A stretch of 64,000 nt of DNA, from assembly GCF_035222375.1 (NCBI RefSeq), contig NC_085887.1:1463501-1527500 (forward strand), in the 5' to 3' direction. The notes under the pieces are model-generated. The model was not told where the DNA came from and made no database searches. It saw only the letters and a program-made list of their open reading frames with translations. Numbering within the stretch: position 1 is the stretch's first letter; each line of letters starts with the position of its first letter. Made by a program: the position numbers and the translations under genes. Below, one piece after another: positions 8,741-19,596 of the stretch. The stretch is from Podospora pseudocomata. Its lineage: Eukaryota; Ascomycota; Sordariomycetes; Sordariales; Podosporaceae.

Positions 8741-11700
8741 TTAACGAAATGGCACAAGAGGGCCGGGGTATCCTGAATTTGTTGAATGAGAGGTAGAGGG
8801 ACGCCCGCTGTCGTCAGACCGACGGGCGGCGTGGCGAGGAGTCATGTCGCCGTGGTGAGGGACGGCCAGATTGTTGCCAATCCCGTTTCCAACAAGAACT
8901 GCCGAGGGCCAAGGGCTGCCAGAGTCCTCGTCGGCGAGGTTGACACCACTGTCGTTCCAGGGGTTGCGGTCCGCATTGAAACTGCGAGTCGATTCGATCG
9001 ACACGAGCGACGACTTGGAGACGTTGCTGGAGCCCTTGAAAAAGCTGGTGGCCGAGTGCGAGCTGTTCTTTCTGCGGTCCAAGAAGGACGAGATCGAGGA
9101 CATGCCACTGCCAGGTCTGCGAAGTCGTTCCAAGAGACTAGACCGTTCCCGAGCAGTCTCCTCGCCGAACGAAGGCTTGGTGGGAGAGTCGGTGGCAACC
9201 GGAGCTGGTGCGTGCTGAAGAAGCTTGGAGTCAAAGTACGGCAGCGCCTCTTCGAACGTGTCCGGCTTCGGGCGGGACAGAGCACCTCTGATGAAGACGG
9301 GCTCCACTCCGGCAGTGGCAAACTCGCCCTGGAGGAAGTCCATGGCATCAGAGACACCACCTGCATTGTTACGGGTGAACTGCCAAAGCAGAGTGACGGA
9401 GGGGTTGCCGTTGGCGGCACGCTCCTCGGAATTCTCGTGCACCGTGACATCGACTTCGTACTGGGTCTTCAGCTTGGGGACAATGTTCTGAACAAACTCC
9501 GGGGACTCGAGGAATCTGATCAGAGTAGGAGTCCGTTCCATCACGACTTCGTGCTTGTCGGGAACCATGCCCTGAGGACAACGTTAGTCACGCCAAGGAT
9601 ATCACCAACCAGAAAAAGAAAACACTCACCAAAAAAGAATCAATGCACTTGGGCACCAACCACTGAGGTCCAGACACAGTGAGCTCATCGGTGGCCTGCT
9701 CCGTACTAGGGAAAACAATCTTGCAGTTCCACATCTTCTCTATCTCTTCAATCTCGGGCAACCTGGACAGCAGCTCACGATGGTAGAGGCGGTCGATCTT
9801 GACAGTCTGGTTCATGAATTCAGAGTCCTTCACGGGGCATTCATGTTAGCGCTCCTGGGATCCACGCGGGTGGGAGGGACTTCTCACAGCCCTGGAAACC
9901 ATCTCAAGAATCTCGCTCTTCACGAGTTCAAGATTCTGAGCGTTGCGTGCCGGGGTGCGGCAGATCACATTGTCGACCCTAGAGTCGTCATCTTCTCGGG
10001 TGAGACCGCCTGAGAGGTGTCAGTTACATGCTGACCGAATCCACCAGCAGTTGATCCTACCTCTATCCATTGCGTTGGAGAACTTGACAAAGACCGAGTG
10101 CTTCTTCATGATGCGTTGGATATGCTGCCCACCAATGCCAATGATGCGTTTGTGGTACTGATCCGGGACATGGAACGAAATCGATGCCGGCATCTCTTGC
10201 TCCACCAGTGTTAATCCGTGCTTGACAGCCTCGTACGAATGTGTGACCACCTCGATGTTGAAGTTGTACTCGCCAAACGTGTCGAAGATGATCTGCACGT
10301 TGCTCTGCCCCATGATCTTGTTGATCTTGCCATTCTTCTTTCCGCTCACAAATTCCTTATGTTCGTTGGCGAGCTCGATCTTGACTCGAATCTGGGACTG
10401 GGGAGATTGATTGACCCATTTGATATCGTTGATGACGGCCAAAGCGGTCTTGACAGCCTCATCCGAGCCTGAAATGGTGAAGCACCGGTTGTCAAACTTC
10501 ACATCGGCTTCCGAGTTGGCACAAATATCGCTGAGCATGGTCCGAATATCGTTGGGAGTCGGCATGGGCTGGCGGTTGTCGGGATGAGAGATCCACCAGG
10601 TAGCCGTGTAGAACTGTCCAACCAAGGCCATCAACTCGCGGACAGAACGCTCGAGAGGCAAGTTCTCCAGGGCTTGGAAGCGAGCCACGTTCTTCATGGA
10701 CCCAAGACTGGGTGGCAGAATATGCGTATTGTTGTTCTCGGCAATCTTCCTCACCTTGTCCATACGAGTGAGCAGAACACTGTCGAGCTTGGCAGGCGTA
10801 ATCTGAACATCCTTCACGTAGAGCCTGACACGCGTGAGGTACTCGTGAATCTTGTACTTTGCCTGCTCGATAGCTTGCGTGTTCTCGCCAGTGATGAAGA
10901 CATCAGACTCTCCACGACGTGTTGCGCCGGGTGGGCAGTACGAATAGCAGCTCAGGAACGGCGGAGGGAAGTAGATGGCCGTGTTGGTTGATGACTCGAT
11001 CAGCTTGATGTTCTTGCGGTTGCGTCCGATCAAGATCTGTTGGACGCTATAGTCGACATTGATAGAGTCAGCAACCCGCCCCAGCTGAATAGGATCTCAT
11101 GTTAGTTCAAGTCCAACCACAAGGATCTGGCAACAACGTACGAGTTGATCAATATGAATAAGAACGCGGGTTTTGGCATGCTCCGCAGACATGTTATCGC
11201 CATAAATGGCCACCCGCCAGCGCTGGTCTCTCCGGAGCTCCACATCGCCGTTCAAGCCATCAACCACCGGGGCAAGCTTGGGCCCGAGGAGGAAGATGTC
11301 GACGCCACAAAACCTCGAGGTTTCGTCAAGAAAGTCTGTTACCGACTTCTTCAGAACGCCTTCGGCAAGATTGGCAACCAGATTGCCGTCCACATCAACA
11401 GTTGTGCAACGCTAAAGACACACAGTTAGCAGGCACAAGACACAGAAAAAGCACAGTTGCACAAAAAGATGTGACGCACTAGTGAGATGGGGGTCTTGTT
11501 CAGGATCGCCTCGCGTGTTTGATAGACCAGGTCGGCGGGACCGGACAAGCACACCGTGGTGATGAGACCGCGGGCATTCTTGGGAGTGCCCGAAAGAACG
11601 TGTGCCTCGATGGGCAGGGGGTTTGTCGTGATGCTGTGGCATAGCTGACGGAGGCCCTCAAGGTTCATAACATGGACGTGGAGAGCGTGGACGGGGACAT

Positions 11701-11977
11701 CGTCGGGGGCCTCGACGGGATGAGTCCAGCGGAGGACGGCATCGGTGGTGGCGTGGAGAATGTCCTCGGTGTCGGGGCCGGCGAGATCGGAGGCAAAGGG
11801 GACGTTGAAGGCATAGTGGATGGTAGGCTCGCCGATGGGGAGCTGGGGTGTGGGTATCGGGGGTGGCCCCTGTGTTGTGACATCTCGACGAGTGTTGATG
11901 GCCGGCATGCCAGCCATGTTGTTTCGCGAGATGAAGTTGCTGGTTGGCCAGTGACGCATGGCTGTTATTTTATTCAT
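8741..11977 (-). CDS. Multi-KH-domain RNA-binding protein
   Basis: Six exons join cleanly: 11977-11480, 11411-11142, 11084-10061, 10009-9888, 9827-9630, 9571-8741 (about 980 residues). Introns are 68, 57, 51, 60 and 58 nt; most show CTAAC before the acceptor. Several KH modules are visible. Clear GXXG loops are GRNR (residues 276-279, LIGRNRKNIKLIE), GKKN (504-507, GKKNGKINKIMG) and GIGG (572-575, RIIGIGGQHIQRI); exons 1, 2 and the start of 6 hold more degenerate KH-like folds. The C-terminal 180 residues are Ser/Pro-rich and probably disordered. Such proteins bind single-stranded RNA and act in mRNA localisation, translation or decay; yeast Scp160 and animal Bicaudal-C are relatives in domain type only. 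The start at 11977 (MNKITAMRHW) could instead be the in-frame ATG six codons on. No close named orthologue is claimed. Confidence 0.85.
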
Positions 11978-14900
11978 GATGACTCAAATGTGCTCGCTGC
12001 TCTCGGAGCGTGGAAATACAGGGCGGATGCCAGGGCTGCGTGATGTTGTGGTGTTGAAGGAGTAGGGGGGAGTCGAGGGAGGCAGAAGACACAGCAGCAG
12101 GCTTGTCGTGGTCGACGGGAGCGGCGGAGGCGGCGTCTGGTGCTTGTCGTGGGCAATTGGGGCTAAAAGGAGTGGAAATGGAAATGCGGCGAAAAAAGGG
12201 TATCTTGGGTATCTTCAAATGGGGCCGCTGTTGAAAAAGGAACAAAAGAGAAAGGGGGGATGGGCAGAAGATGTCGTGTGCTCCTGTCCTTCCTGCCAAA
12301 GAGTTGTCGATGTTTTGAGCTTTTGGGGGGGGGGGGAGGGGAAGAGACAAGACTTGTCGTGTCGGTCGAGGGATTGGCAGATGGATGGAAGCTGTTGGAC
12401 TGACTGTCCCCACAGGCCCGCTCTGCACCTTGGGAGCCCGCTGCCTTGGCCCGTGCGCCCTCCCCCTAACGTTGCAGTGACTGTGGCTTTCACTCTTGGC
12501 CCTCTCGTTCCCGACCCTTGACTGGCCAGGCCAGTTCGAGAACCGGCAACTTCCTGCGTCCGCGGCCTCTTCACACTCTCTCCACCAACTAGTCTATGTA
12601 CAGTAGTGTACGATATCTTCAGCTTCAGCTACAGCTCCATTCCCTCTACCCGGGCCGGCCCTGTTGTGGAATTTGCCGCCTGAGGGGAAGCCTGTCTCTC
12701 TTCTCCGCAAGAGACATCCATTCCAAGCCAGCCATCCAGCCATCTAGCCATCCAGCCATCCAGCTAGCCCAGTTCTGATCCGGGCTTGACAAAGAAATGG
12801 AAAAAAGGATAAGGTAATCTGCTCGTGCCCCATGTCTCACAGTCCAGTTTCATCTCCTCTGCTGGCCACAAACAATGAATGGATGGTAAATCCCAAATTC
12901 CCATAATAAACATGCTCATGCCCCTCTCAGATACTCACCTCGCCCTCCACCTATGCCTGCAATATTCTTTTTTTACCTTTGCAGCCGGGTCTACTGCTAC
13001 CTTGGTATCTCTCCTTTAACCAAACTGCCAGCTCGCCCGGAGACTTTTATTGTCCTCACACTGTTCCCTGAATCATGTCCAAAGTACTCGTCACCTGAAA
13101 CCCCCCACCGCCGCCCTAGGCCGTCGTCTATAAGACCTCTCCATCCCAACAATCTTTTTCTCTACACTACCATCAAAACATGAACGCGTCATGCCCGGAC
13201 TGGCAACAGGTGTTCTCCACGCAGCATACATACCTACAGCCTGGCCCCGGCGCCTGCCTGCCCAGCTGTGCAACACCACCTGAACCTACCTCGTGAAAGC
13301 TCACGACAGGTGGAGCCACTTGCCAGGCCCGGTGACGTTGTGCTCCCCCAACTTCTTTCTTGCAAGCATTACAACAACACACACTCACTGCGGCACAGAA
13401 CGTTTTCCTGCCCGCCGCCGCCAAAAGAACAACACATATCTTGCTCTGCTGCTCTCTTTGCTTCCCTCATCAATCGTCCGAATCATTGCAACATACTTTG
13501 TAGCACTGTAGATCATCAGCTTTGAAGCGGGAACCTCCGTCGTCCAGAAGGTTGGCATCCGGACCCCTCGGCCCCTCACAACCCCCGGACCCCGTTATCC
13601 CCCGTAAACACTGCCTTGATGATGTTAAAGGAGGTCCTTTAGGCCCCCACTCAGGACTCGGTACTCGCTCACCACACCTCCTTTATCCTGTTGGACCAGA
13701 CCATATGGTCCTTACATACAGCCGGCATATGCCATCTACCTACATATTGATACATCCAACCCCCATCCAACCAAACCCCCGATGCAGGCAGTCAGCACCG
13801 TTTTTTTTTTGTTTTTTTTTTTCAATTCTTGAGGCGGTCAGTTTGTTAAATGTCATAAGTTCCTTTGCAGAAAAGAAACGGTCTGGATTTAAGCTCCTTC
13901 CAGCGGCCCAAAGACTCCGAGCTTTCTCATTCCACTGACCCCGATTCATTACCTACCAAAACATGCAGATATCTTGCCTCATGTCTCAAAGTGAGCCCAT
14001 CTATCAAATGGCTATGTATTAACCTGTCCATTCCGAGCACTATCACCGTAAAGCAACTCCAAACGATCGGAGGAAGTTGAACTGGAGCCTATTCGGAACA
14101 ACCCCCCTACCCTTTGTCTTACCAGTGCCCCCCTCCACACTTGCTCTTATACATATACCTAACCCTAAGTGACCATGTCAATTGAAGCCGCCTTTTGCCA
14201 TCCACACTCTCCAACAACCACCACCCTCACCCACACTCTCCCATAACCTACCAAATCTACCATGAATTTAGGGCATAGCGGTAGGAGGGTTTCGAAGCCT
14301 TCTAAGCGCCTGGAAAAAACTCGGCGTAGTGCCAGGGAGTGGTAAATACCTGCTTACCTACAATTTAATATCATTTTCTGTGATATTTCTTATATTTGGT
14401 GATGGCTTCTAAACTAACGGCGGCGGGGTAGTAAGGCGTAGGGAGTGCGTATAGGTTGGACAATATTACCGTAGGTAAAATTTATCATATAAAAAGTAGG
14501 TTTGCAGCCAAAACCTCATTGAGGGGAGGTTGGGGGGAGGGGAGGGGGGCCAGCACTGGTAAGACAAACAGGGGGCTCCGAATAGGTTCCCTCCTGTTGA
14601 ACCTCATCACAAATCCAGAACTCCAGCCCGAGAGATATCCCAATGTGCTGTGCCATTCCAAGTGCTCAACTCCACATTCGATTTGCAATACCAACTCCCC
14701 GAGTCCAGTCAGGTCAGGTCAGGTGATATTACGAAGTAAACCACCGGTTTCAATAACTGCACCATCTGCCCGTCTTTGCCCCTTTTTGGCGTCTGCATGT
14801 CTGCAAGCCAAAAACACACATCAAGACATGTACATATACCTGACGACACTAAGTAATCATGAGAATTATTCTGCAAATATCACGCAAGACCAAGCAGATG

Positions 14901-15233
14901 CTCAAAACCTTATAAACAATAAACCAATGCCATTTTTCTATTGCTCCAAAACTCAAAACATCCCAGCTACTCAATGAATGCAAAAATGGTTAAACCCCAT
15001 TCCCGCTTGCTGACGCCCAGCTATGACCATAAAAAAACGCCATGTGAATGCCTGCCTGCTCGCTCTTCTCCCAGCAAATGGAGTACCTTGATGCCTTTTT
15101 CCACACCCCCAAAACATGTAAAAAAAATAATACATAATTACACAAACTGTCTACACGCTGGTCAGAATAGGTAATCCCCCTACAATATCCATAATCACAA
15201 AACTCAGGTACCCCCCGTCCCAATGCAACTAAC
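11978..15233. other. 3.25-kb gene-free region upstream of the KH gene
   Basis: The first 600 bp is probably the KH gene 5' UTR and promoter. There is a G homopolymer near 12326, an 8-bp tandem repeat at 12731-12762, T-rich tracts near 13800, and an AT-rich patch at about 14260-14520 unlike its flanks. Open frames of 60-173 codons occur on both strands, but none has domain resemblance, credible splice partners or the codon bias of the real genes. Confidence 0.6.
12731..12762. repeat. 8-bp tandem repeat (GCCATCCA)4
   Basis: Four back-to-back copies of GCCATCCA, the second with one change (GCCATCTA), flanked by partial copies. Confidence 0.9.
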
Positions 15234-15962
15234 TCACTTCCCCCCCCTCTTCATTCCCCCAGCCCTCTCCTTCTCCTTCCTCTTCGCAGTAACCCTGTGA
15301 ACTTCCTTCACCAAATTACGAGCCCCCTTCTTCCTCACAAACCCAGCCTCCCGAAACGCTTCAATCTCTGCCAGCCTCGCCTTGCCCCTCTGCTCAGCCG
15401 ATAGAGCATCAAACGTCTCCCCTTTCAGCCTCGCCTCCTCCTTCATAGATGCCACCTCCCTCTCCCTCACCTCCCCTCTCAGCTTTCTTTCCTTGGCCTG
15501 CCTCGCCTCCATCTCCTGACACCTGAACGCCTGCTTATGGACCCATGTTTCCTTCCCCCTGGCGCTCGGCTCATCCAGCTCCCCAGCCTCCAGCTGCGCC
15601 TTGATCTCTCCTAATTTCTGCTCGTCGAGCTCGTTCAACTTGGCTTGTCTCCAAGCTACCTCCAACTCTCTCTGTTTGGCCGCTCTCCACTCTTGCCTAT
15701 TCTTCCGCTCTGCCGCCGGGTCAAGAGTCCATAGCTCTTTTTTCGCCGTGTTCATCTTCCGTCTCGCCGCCGCTTCGAGAATCGTTTGCTTCTTGCTTGC
15801 AGCCTCCTGCCGAGTCAACAACCCAGCCTCTAGCTTAGCCTTGATGTTTCTCAGTGCCCGCTCATCAAAACCTGCCGCCTTTATTTCCTTGTTCTTTTCG
15901 CCTCCTGCCTTAACCTCACGCTCCACCACCTCCTCCATCTCACCCTCCATCTCCATCTCCAT
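15234..15962 (-). CDS. Charged coiled-coil protein, possibly the tail of the upstream gene
   Basis: Open frame of 242 residues from ATG 15962, rich in Lys, Glu, Arg and Ala with few prolines, expected to form long helices. Two similar helical units are visible: NIKAKLEAGLLTRQEA and EIKAQLEAGELDEPSA. The C-terminus is basic (VTAKRKEKERAGGMKRGGK). No family was recognised. The frame is the same as that of the larger gene just upstream on the same strand: only one TAG (16016-16014) and 17 sense codons separate them. A 51-nt gap is too small for a normal fungal terminator plus promoter, so this may be the 3' part of one gene reached by splicing or readthrough, or a separately started frame. Coding nature is likely; gene identity is open. 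Confidence 0.6.
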   Translation of the reverse strand: MEMEMEGEMEEVVEREVKAGGEKNKEIKAAGFDERALRNIKAKLEAGLLTRQEAASKKQTILEAAARRKMNTAKKELWTLDPAAERKNRQEWRAAKQRELEVAWRQAKLNELDEQKLGEIKAQLEAGELDEPSARGKETWVHKQAFRCQEMEARQAKERKLRGEVREREVASMKEEARLKGETFDALSAEQRGKARLAEIEAFREAGFVRKKGARNLVKEVHRVTAKRKEKERAGGMKRGGK

Positions 15963-16013
15963 TTCCTCCGTTTCCTCTCTCCCACCATCTGAACCGCTAC
16001 TAGAACAACGTCT

Positions 16014-18821
16014 CTAACGCATATCCCTATATACCTCCCTCTGCGGCGGACGATCCAGGTACACAACCTCATCATCCTCCCTCCCCGCCGGCGGCGGCCT
16101 AGCATAATAACCCCCGCCACTCGGAGGACCTTGGCCCTGAGCCTGACCCCCCTGCTGCGAAGGCGGAGGCGGAGGAGGCTGAATGCTATACCCCCTCTCC
16201 CCCACCCTCTCGGCAGGCAAAACACTATAAGACCTCGGGGGCGGCGGCTGCATTCCATAGGCAGGAACCGGCGGCGGAGCAGCGTACTCAACCCTCTGAC
16301 CACCACCTCCATACGGGTCATACCGCGCAGGCTCCTGACCCGGCCTAACACTAGCCGACCTCAGGGGCACATACTCCTCCACTTGACTTCCGACCCTCCT
16401 CTCGTAAGCAACCGGAACCTCATATCGGATGCTCTCCGCGCCAGGCCGGACGCTGGCCGACCTCACCGTCCCAGCAGCTCCAGCACCGTAGTAATCCCTC
16501 CCCCGATCCTCAAAAGGAACCCTCTCATAGCTGGTGCTAGGTTCATAGCGAACTGTCTCCATCCCGGGCCTGACACTAGCCGGTCTGGCCATGTATTCCC
16601 GGGGAGGCTCCGCACGCGAAGGCGCATACTCGTTCATAGGTGGAGGAGCCATGGGGTTGGCACTCTCGCGGTAAGCACCGTACTCTGGCTGGGTCACCAC
16701 CCGTCTCGGCGCTCCATACACAGGCTGCGCACCCTGATAGATGACCTCGTCATCCATCACCTCTGGTCTCCGTGACATTTCCCTCGCAGAATAGAGCCTC
16801 TCGCCTCTTGGGTCCGAGATCACTTCCTCGCGCACGACTGTAGTCGAACGAATGGGCTCGAGATACTCTCGGCCATGGGCATCAACAAGAATGCGTCTCA
16901 CGGGTGCCCTGGGCGGAGGCATAGCTGCAGGCGGCCGCTCATACATGATGGGCGATTGTGAACGGTCGCCGTACGCGACTGGGCGCATACTCATCCTGGA
17001 GGCAGCTCTGACGTCGCGGTAAACGGCACCGCCTTCCTCATATGCCACAGGACGAGCAGTACGAACCTCCCGTGAAGCATATTGAGCACCTTGGGCGCCT
17101 GGGGAATCCGGACGGATGGGACGGGCGCTCACCGCTTGTCTTGGCTCATCATAGTAAACCCTTTCGACCCTCTCGTACCTTGGTGATGTGACCAAAATGG
17201 GCTCATCGTCATAGCGAGGACGATATGCCCCATCTGCTCGTCCGTAGGCCACGACCCGTTCCTGCCTGAAACTGCCGTTAGGCTGGTAGCACTCTTGGTA
17301 ACCAGTCTCTACACGGATTGGTTCTTGATACCTGTGCTCTTCGTAGGGAGAGTCAACAGCTTGCTGGCGCCCTTGCCTCTGGCGCTTGCTGGGCCGAGCA
17401 TAAGGAGCGGCCGTCAGAGGGGATGGTGATCGTGGTTCAGGCTTAATGACTGGCGACACAGCAGTCTCAACAGCCAACCTGTCCGCCTTTCTCTTGTTCT
17501 TCTTTTTGTTCTTCTTCTTATCGGCCGCCTTACCAGCCTGTGGGGAGCTCTCTGGGCTCGACGCGTTAGATGTTTGCTTTCTAAGGGCTGCGACCTGGGC
17601 AGGAGTCGCCCTGCGTCCACTGGAGTCAGAATCAACCAAGTGAGGTTGTCTTGTAATGGCCAGAGAAGCCAGGGGAGAGACACGCTCTGGTTGGGGAGCA
17701 AGAGGGGAGAGATCGTGTCCTCGCACAACTGGGGATGTCTGATTCTGGTTCCCACGAGTTTGACTGAGTAGATGCTGGTTCCCTGGGCCGCTGCCAGCAC
17801 TGCCGGACGGTCCAGGACGACCGGCCAGGCCGCTACCATATGTGTTCGCCGCGCCTATTCCAGGAATTGAAAAGGAAGGAGCTGGGACAGGAAGTGTTGG
17901 GTTGGTCCGAGCCGGCTGTGGCTGATGTTGGGATGTAGAAACGCCCGGTATCGACATGGGCTGAGACGTGTCGAGAAGGGATTGTGCGTGGGCAATGGCC
18001 GTCGGGAGGTCGGGCTCTGGATCGAACTCGGGCTCGTAGGGCGATTCTTCTCGCATTTCCTCGTCTTCGGACTCGTTGGGGATTCGGGCTGCCATGACTG
18101 AATCGGGTGTACCATGTTGACTAGAGTAGAAAGTATTGTTATCGAAAGAGTCGCTCGATGCTGATGTGTTAGCAGCTGCATCATCAGTGGGCTGAGGAGG
18201 CGCATCCTCGGATAATGTCATGGCCTTAGCCAAGATGTCGTTGACATCGAGATCAGCCATCTGCTCGTGTGGCTTGCTTGTGACGCGACGCTGCTCAACT
18301 TCATCTTTGAGAGCACGCTCAATTCTCTGCCGCCGGAGCTGGATCTCAGCCTTGACCAAGTCGTCAGACTTCTCCAGCAGAACCGGATCGATCTCGGGCT
18401 TGCCAGAGCCCGAAGGCTTCTTCTGCGACAGCATGCCCAAGCCGGGAAGGTTAGTGGCCATGTATACTGACGGAACTTGCTGGTTCGCCCGGAATGAAGG
18501 CAGATTGTTAATTAGTGGGCGACTTCCATTTACCGCAGCATTGGATGATGATTTGGTGGCAGAAGTGGTAGAAGAAGAAGCAGGAGCTGTCGACTTTGAG
18601 CTCGCGGCTTGGGCGACTTTCCCAAGCTGTGGTGGTTTGATGCGCGGGTGAGCACCGCTGAGAACCTCGTCGCGAAACTTGAGCAGCTTCTCGTACTGCT
18701 GCACCTCGTGCAACGCGTCGGGAGACAGCGACGCTATCAATAACGTCTTCTTGCCTGCGACTTCCTCCTGTACCCCTCCTCGTTCCGCCGACATGGCTGC
18801 ACCCACAGAACCTTGCGCCAT
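16014..18821 (-). CDS. Large disordered protein with Tyr/Arg-rich C-terminus, unknown function
   Basis: About 935 residues from ATG 18821 (MAQGSVGAAMSAERGG); an in-frame ATG at 18992 would add 57 residues that read like 5' UTR. The N-terminus has one short conserved-looking helical block (SLSPDALHEVQQYEKLLKF), then KSDDLVKAEIQLRRQRIERA; the rest is Ser/Pro/Gln-rich. A Lys-rich nuclear-localisation-like stretch (KAADKKKNKKKNKRKADRL) sits mid-protein. The C-terminal 400 residues are rich in Tyr, Arg, Pro and Glu, and include three repeats of ASVRPGxExxRYE/D. Such composition is typical of condensate-forming RNA- or chromatin-associated proteins, but that is inference. The frame ends DEVVYLDRPPQREVYRDMR then TAG and stays open in frame beyond it. 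No family was recognised. Confidence 0.75.
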   Translation of the reverse strand: MAQGSVGAAMSAERGGVQEEVAGKKTLLIASLSPDALHEVQQYEKLLKFRDEVLSGAHPRIKPPQLGKVAQAASSKSTAPASSSTTSATKSSSNAAVNGSRPLINNLPSFRANQQVPSVYMATNLPGLGMLSQKKPSGSGKPEIDPVLLEKSDDLVKAEIQLRRQRIERALKDEVEQRRVTSKPHEQMADLDVNDILAKAMTLSEDAPPQPTDDAAANTSASSDSFDNNTFYSSQHGTPDSVMAARIPNESEDEEMREESPYEPEFDPEPDLPTAIAHAQSLLDTSQPMSIPGVSTSQHQPQPARTNPTLPVPAPSFSIPGIGAANTYGSGLAGRPGPSGSAGSGPGNQHLLSQTRGNQNQTSPVVRGHDLSPLAPQPERVSPLASLAITRQPHLVDSDSSGRRATPAQVAALRKQTSNASSPESSPQAGKAADKKKNKKKNKRKADRLAVETAVSPVIKPEPRSPSPLTAAPYARPSKRQRQGRQQAVDSPYEEHRYQEPIRVETGYQECYQPNGSFRQERVVAYGRADGAYRPRYDDEPILVTSPRYERVERVYYDEPRQAVSARPIRPDSPGAQGAQYASREVRTARPVAYEEGGAVYRDVRAASRMSMRPVAYGDRSQSPIMYERPPAAMPPPRAPVRRILVDAHGREYLEPIRSTTVVREEVISDPRGERLYSAREMSRRPEVMDDEVIYQGAQPVYGAPRRVVTQPEYGAYRESANPMAPPPMNEYAPSRAEPPREYMARPASVRPGMETVRYEPSTSYERVPFEDRGRDYYGAGAAGTVRSASVRPGAESIRYEVPVAYERRVGSQVEEYVPLRSASVRPGQEPARYDPYGGGGQRVEYAAPPPVPAYGMQPPPPRSYSVLPAERVGERGYSIQPPPPPPSQQGGQAQGQGPPSGGGYYARPPPAGREDDEVVYLDRPPQREVYRDMR

Positions 18822-19596
18822 GATGATGGCTGTGTTGCAAACGTCCGTAACTCGGCACGTTAAGAGCGTCCCATCAAATGCAAAACGACGCGAAAAATCG
18901 AAAAATGCTCGGGGTAAATAGATGATCGGATATCCGTACCGGAGACGCAAATGAGAATGAAGAAGCGTCTCTGGCTTTTCTTCGCGTATCAAAATATGCC
19001 AACAGTGACTGAGAAATCAGTGTCTCCGGCAGATTCAAGTTTGGTGTGTTGTGTGTGGTTTGGGAAACTCGAACAATTTCCCAGCCGCAGCAGAAGCCAA
19101 GGCCCTGCCACCCCCCCGAAGGAACCGCCAAGGTCGGGAAGCGCACTGACCACATCTGCGGGACCGTGAAAGCTTGTTTGCCAATGAGACGCAACGTTCC
19201 TCTTCTTTTGCTCCGCCATCGAAGATGCGAGAGAGGTGCATACGGCCTGAGTCAACTTGAAAGCAGGGAAATAGGAAGGTATTAGAGAGCTCTCTGAGGA
19301 ACACAAATAGCTTCATTATTTCCCACTGAAATGAGATTCATTTTGACACCTGCTTTCTCTCAATTACACTGTGAGATCTTGACTGCTCTCCACGCCGATT
19401 AAACCTCCAACAGGGAGATACAACTTAGCAATTCTCTGTCTCCAACTCACTTACAACAATTTACTTCTTTCATCACAACAGTCATATTGACATCCACATC
19501 TCCAACCCCAACTACTAGATCAATTCTGAAGAGATATCTCCTATTGGACCATTCTTAGATCATTTGAGACCCAGCATACTCAACAGCATCATCACA
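18822..19596. other. Divergent promoter region between disordered-protein gene and nucleotidase gene
   Basis: About 775 bp between two outward-facing genes. The right part before 19597 is CT-rich with CAACA-type sequence typical of a 5' UTR. Short frames on both strands have no support. No repeat or RNA gene seen. Confidence 0.55.

Noticed and set aside
8786-9682. 298-codon plus-strand open frame
   Set aside because: Antisense to the last KH exon and its intron; no resemblance to known proteins.
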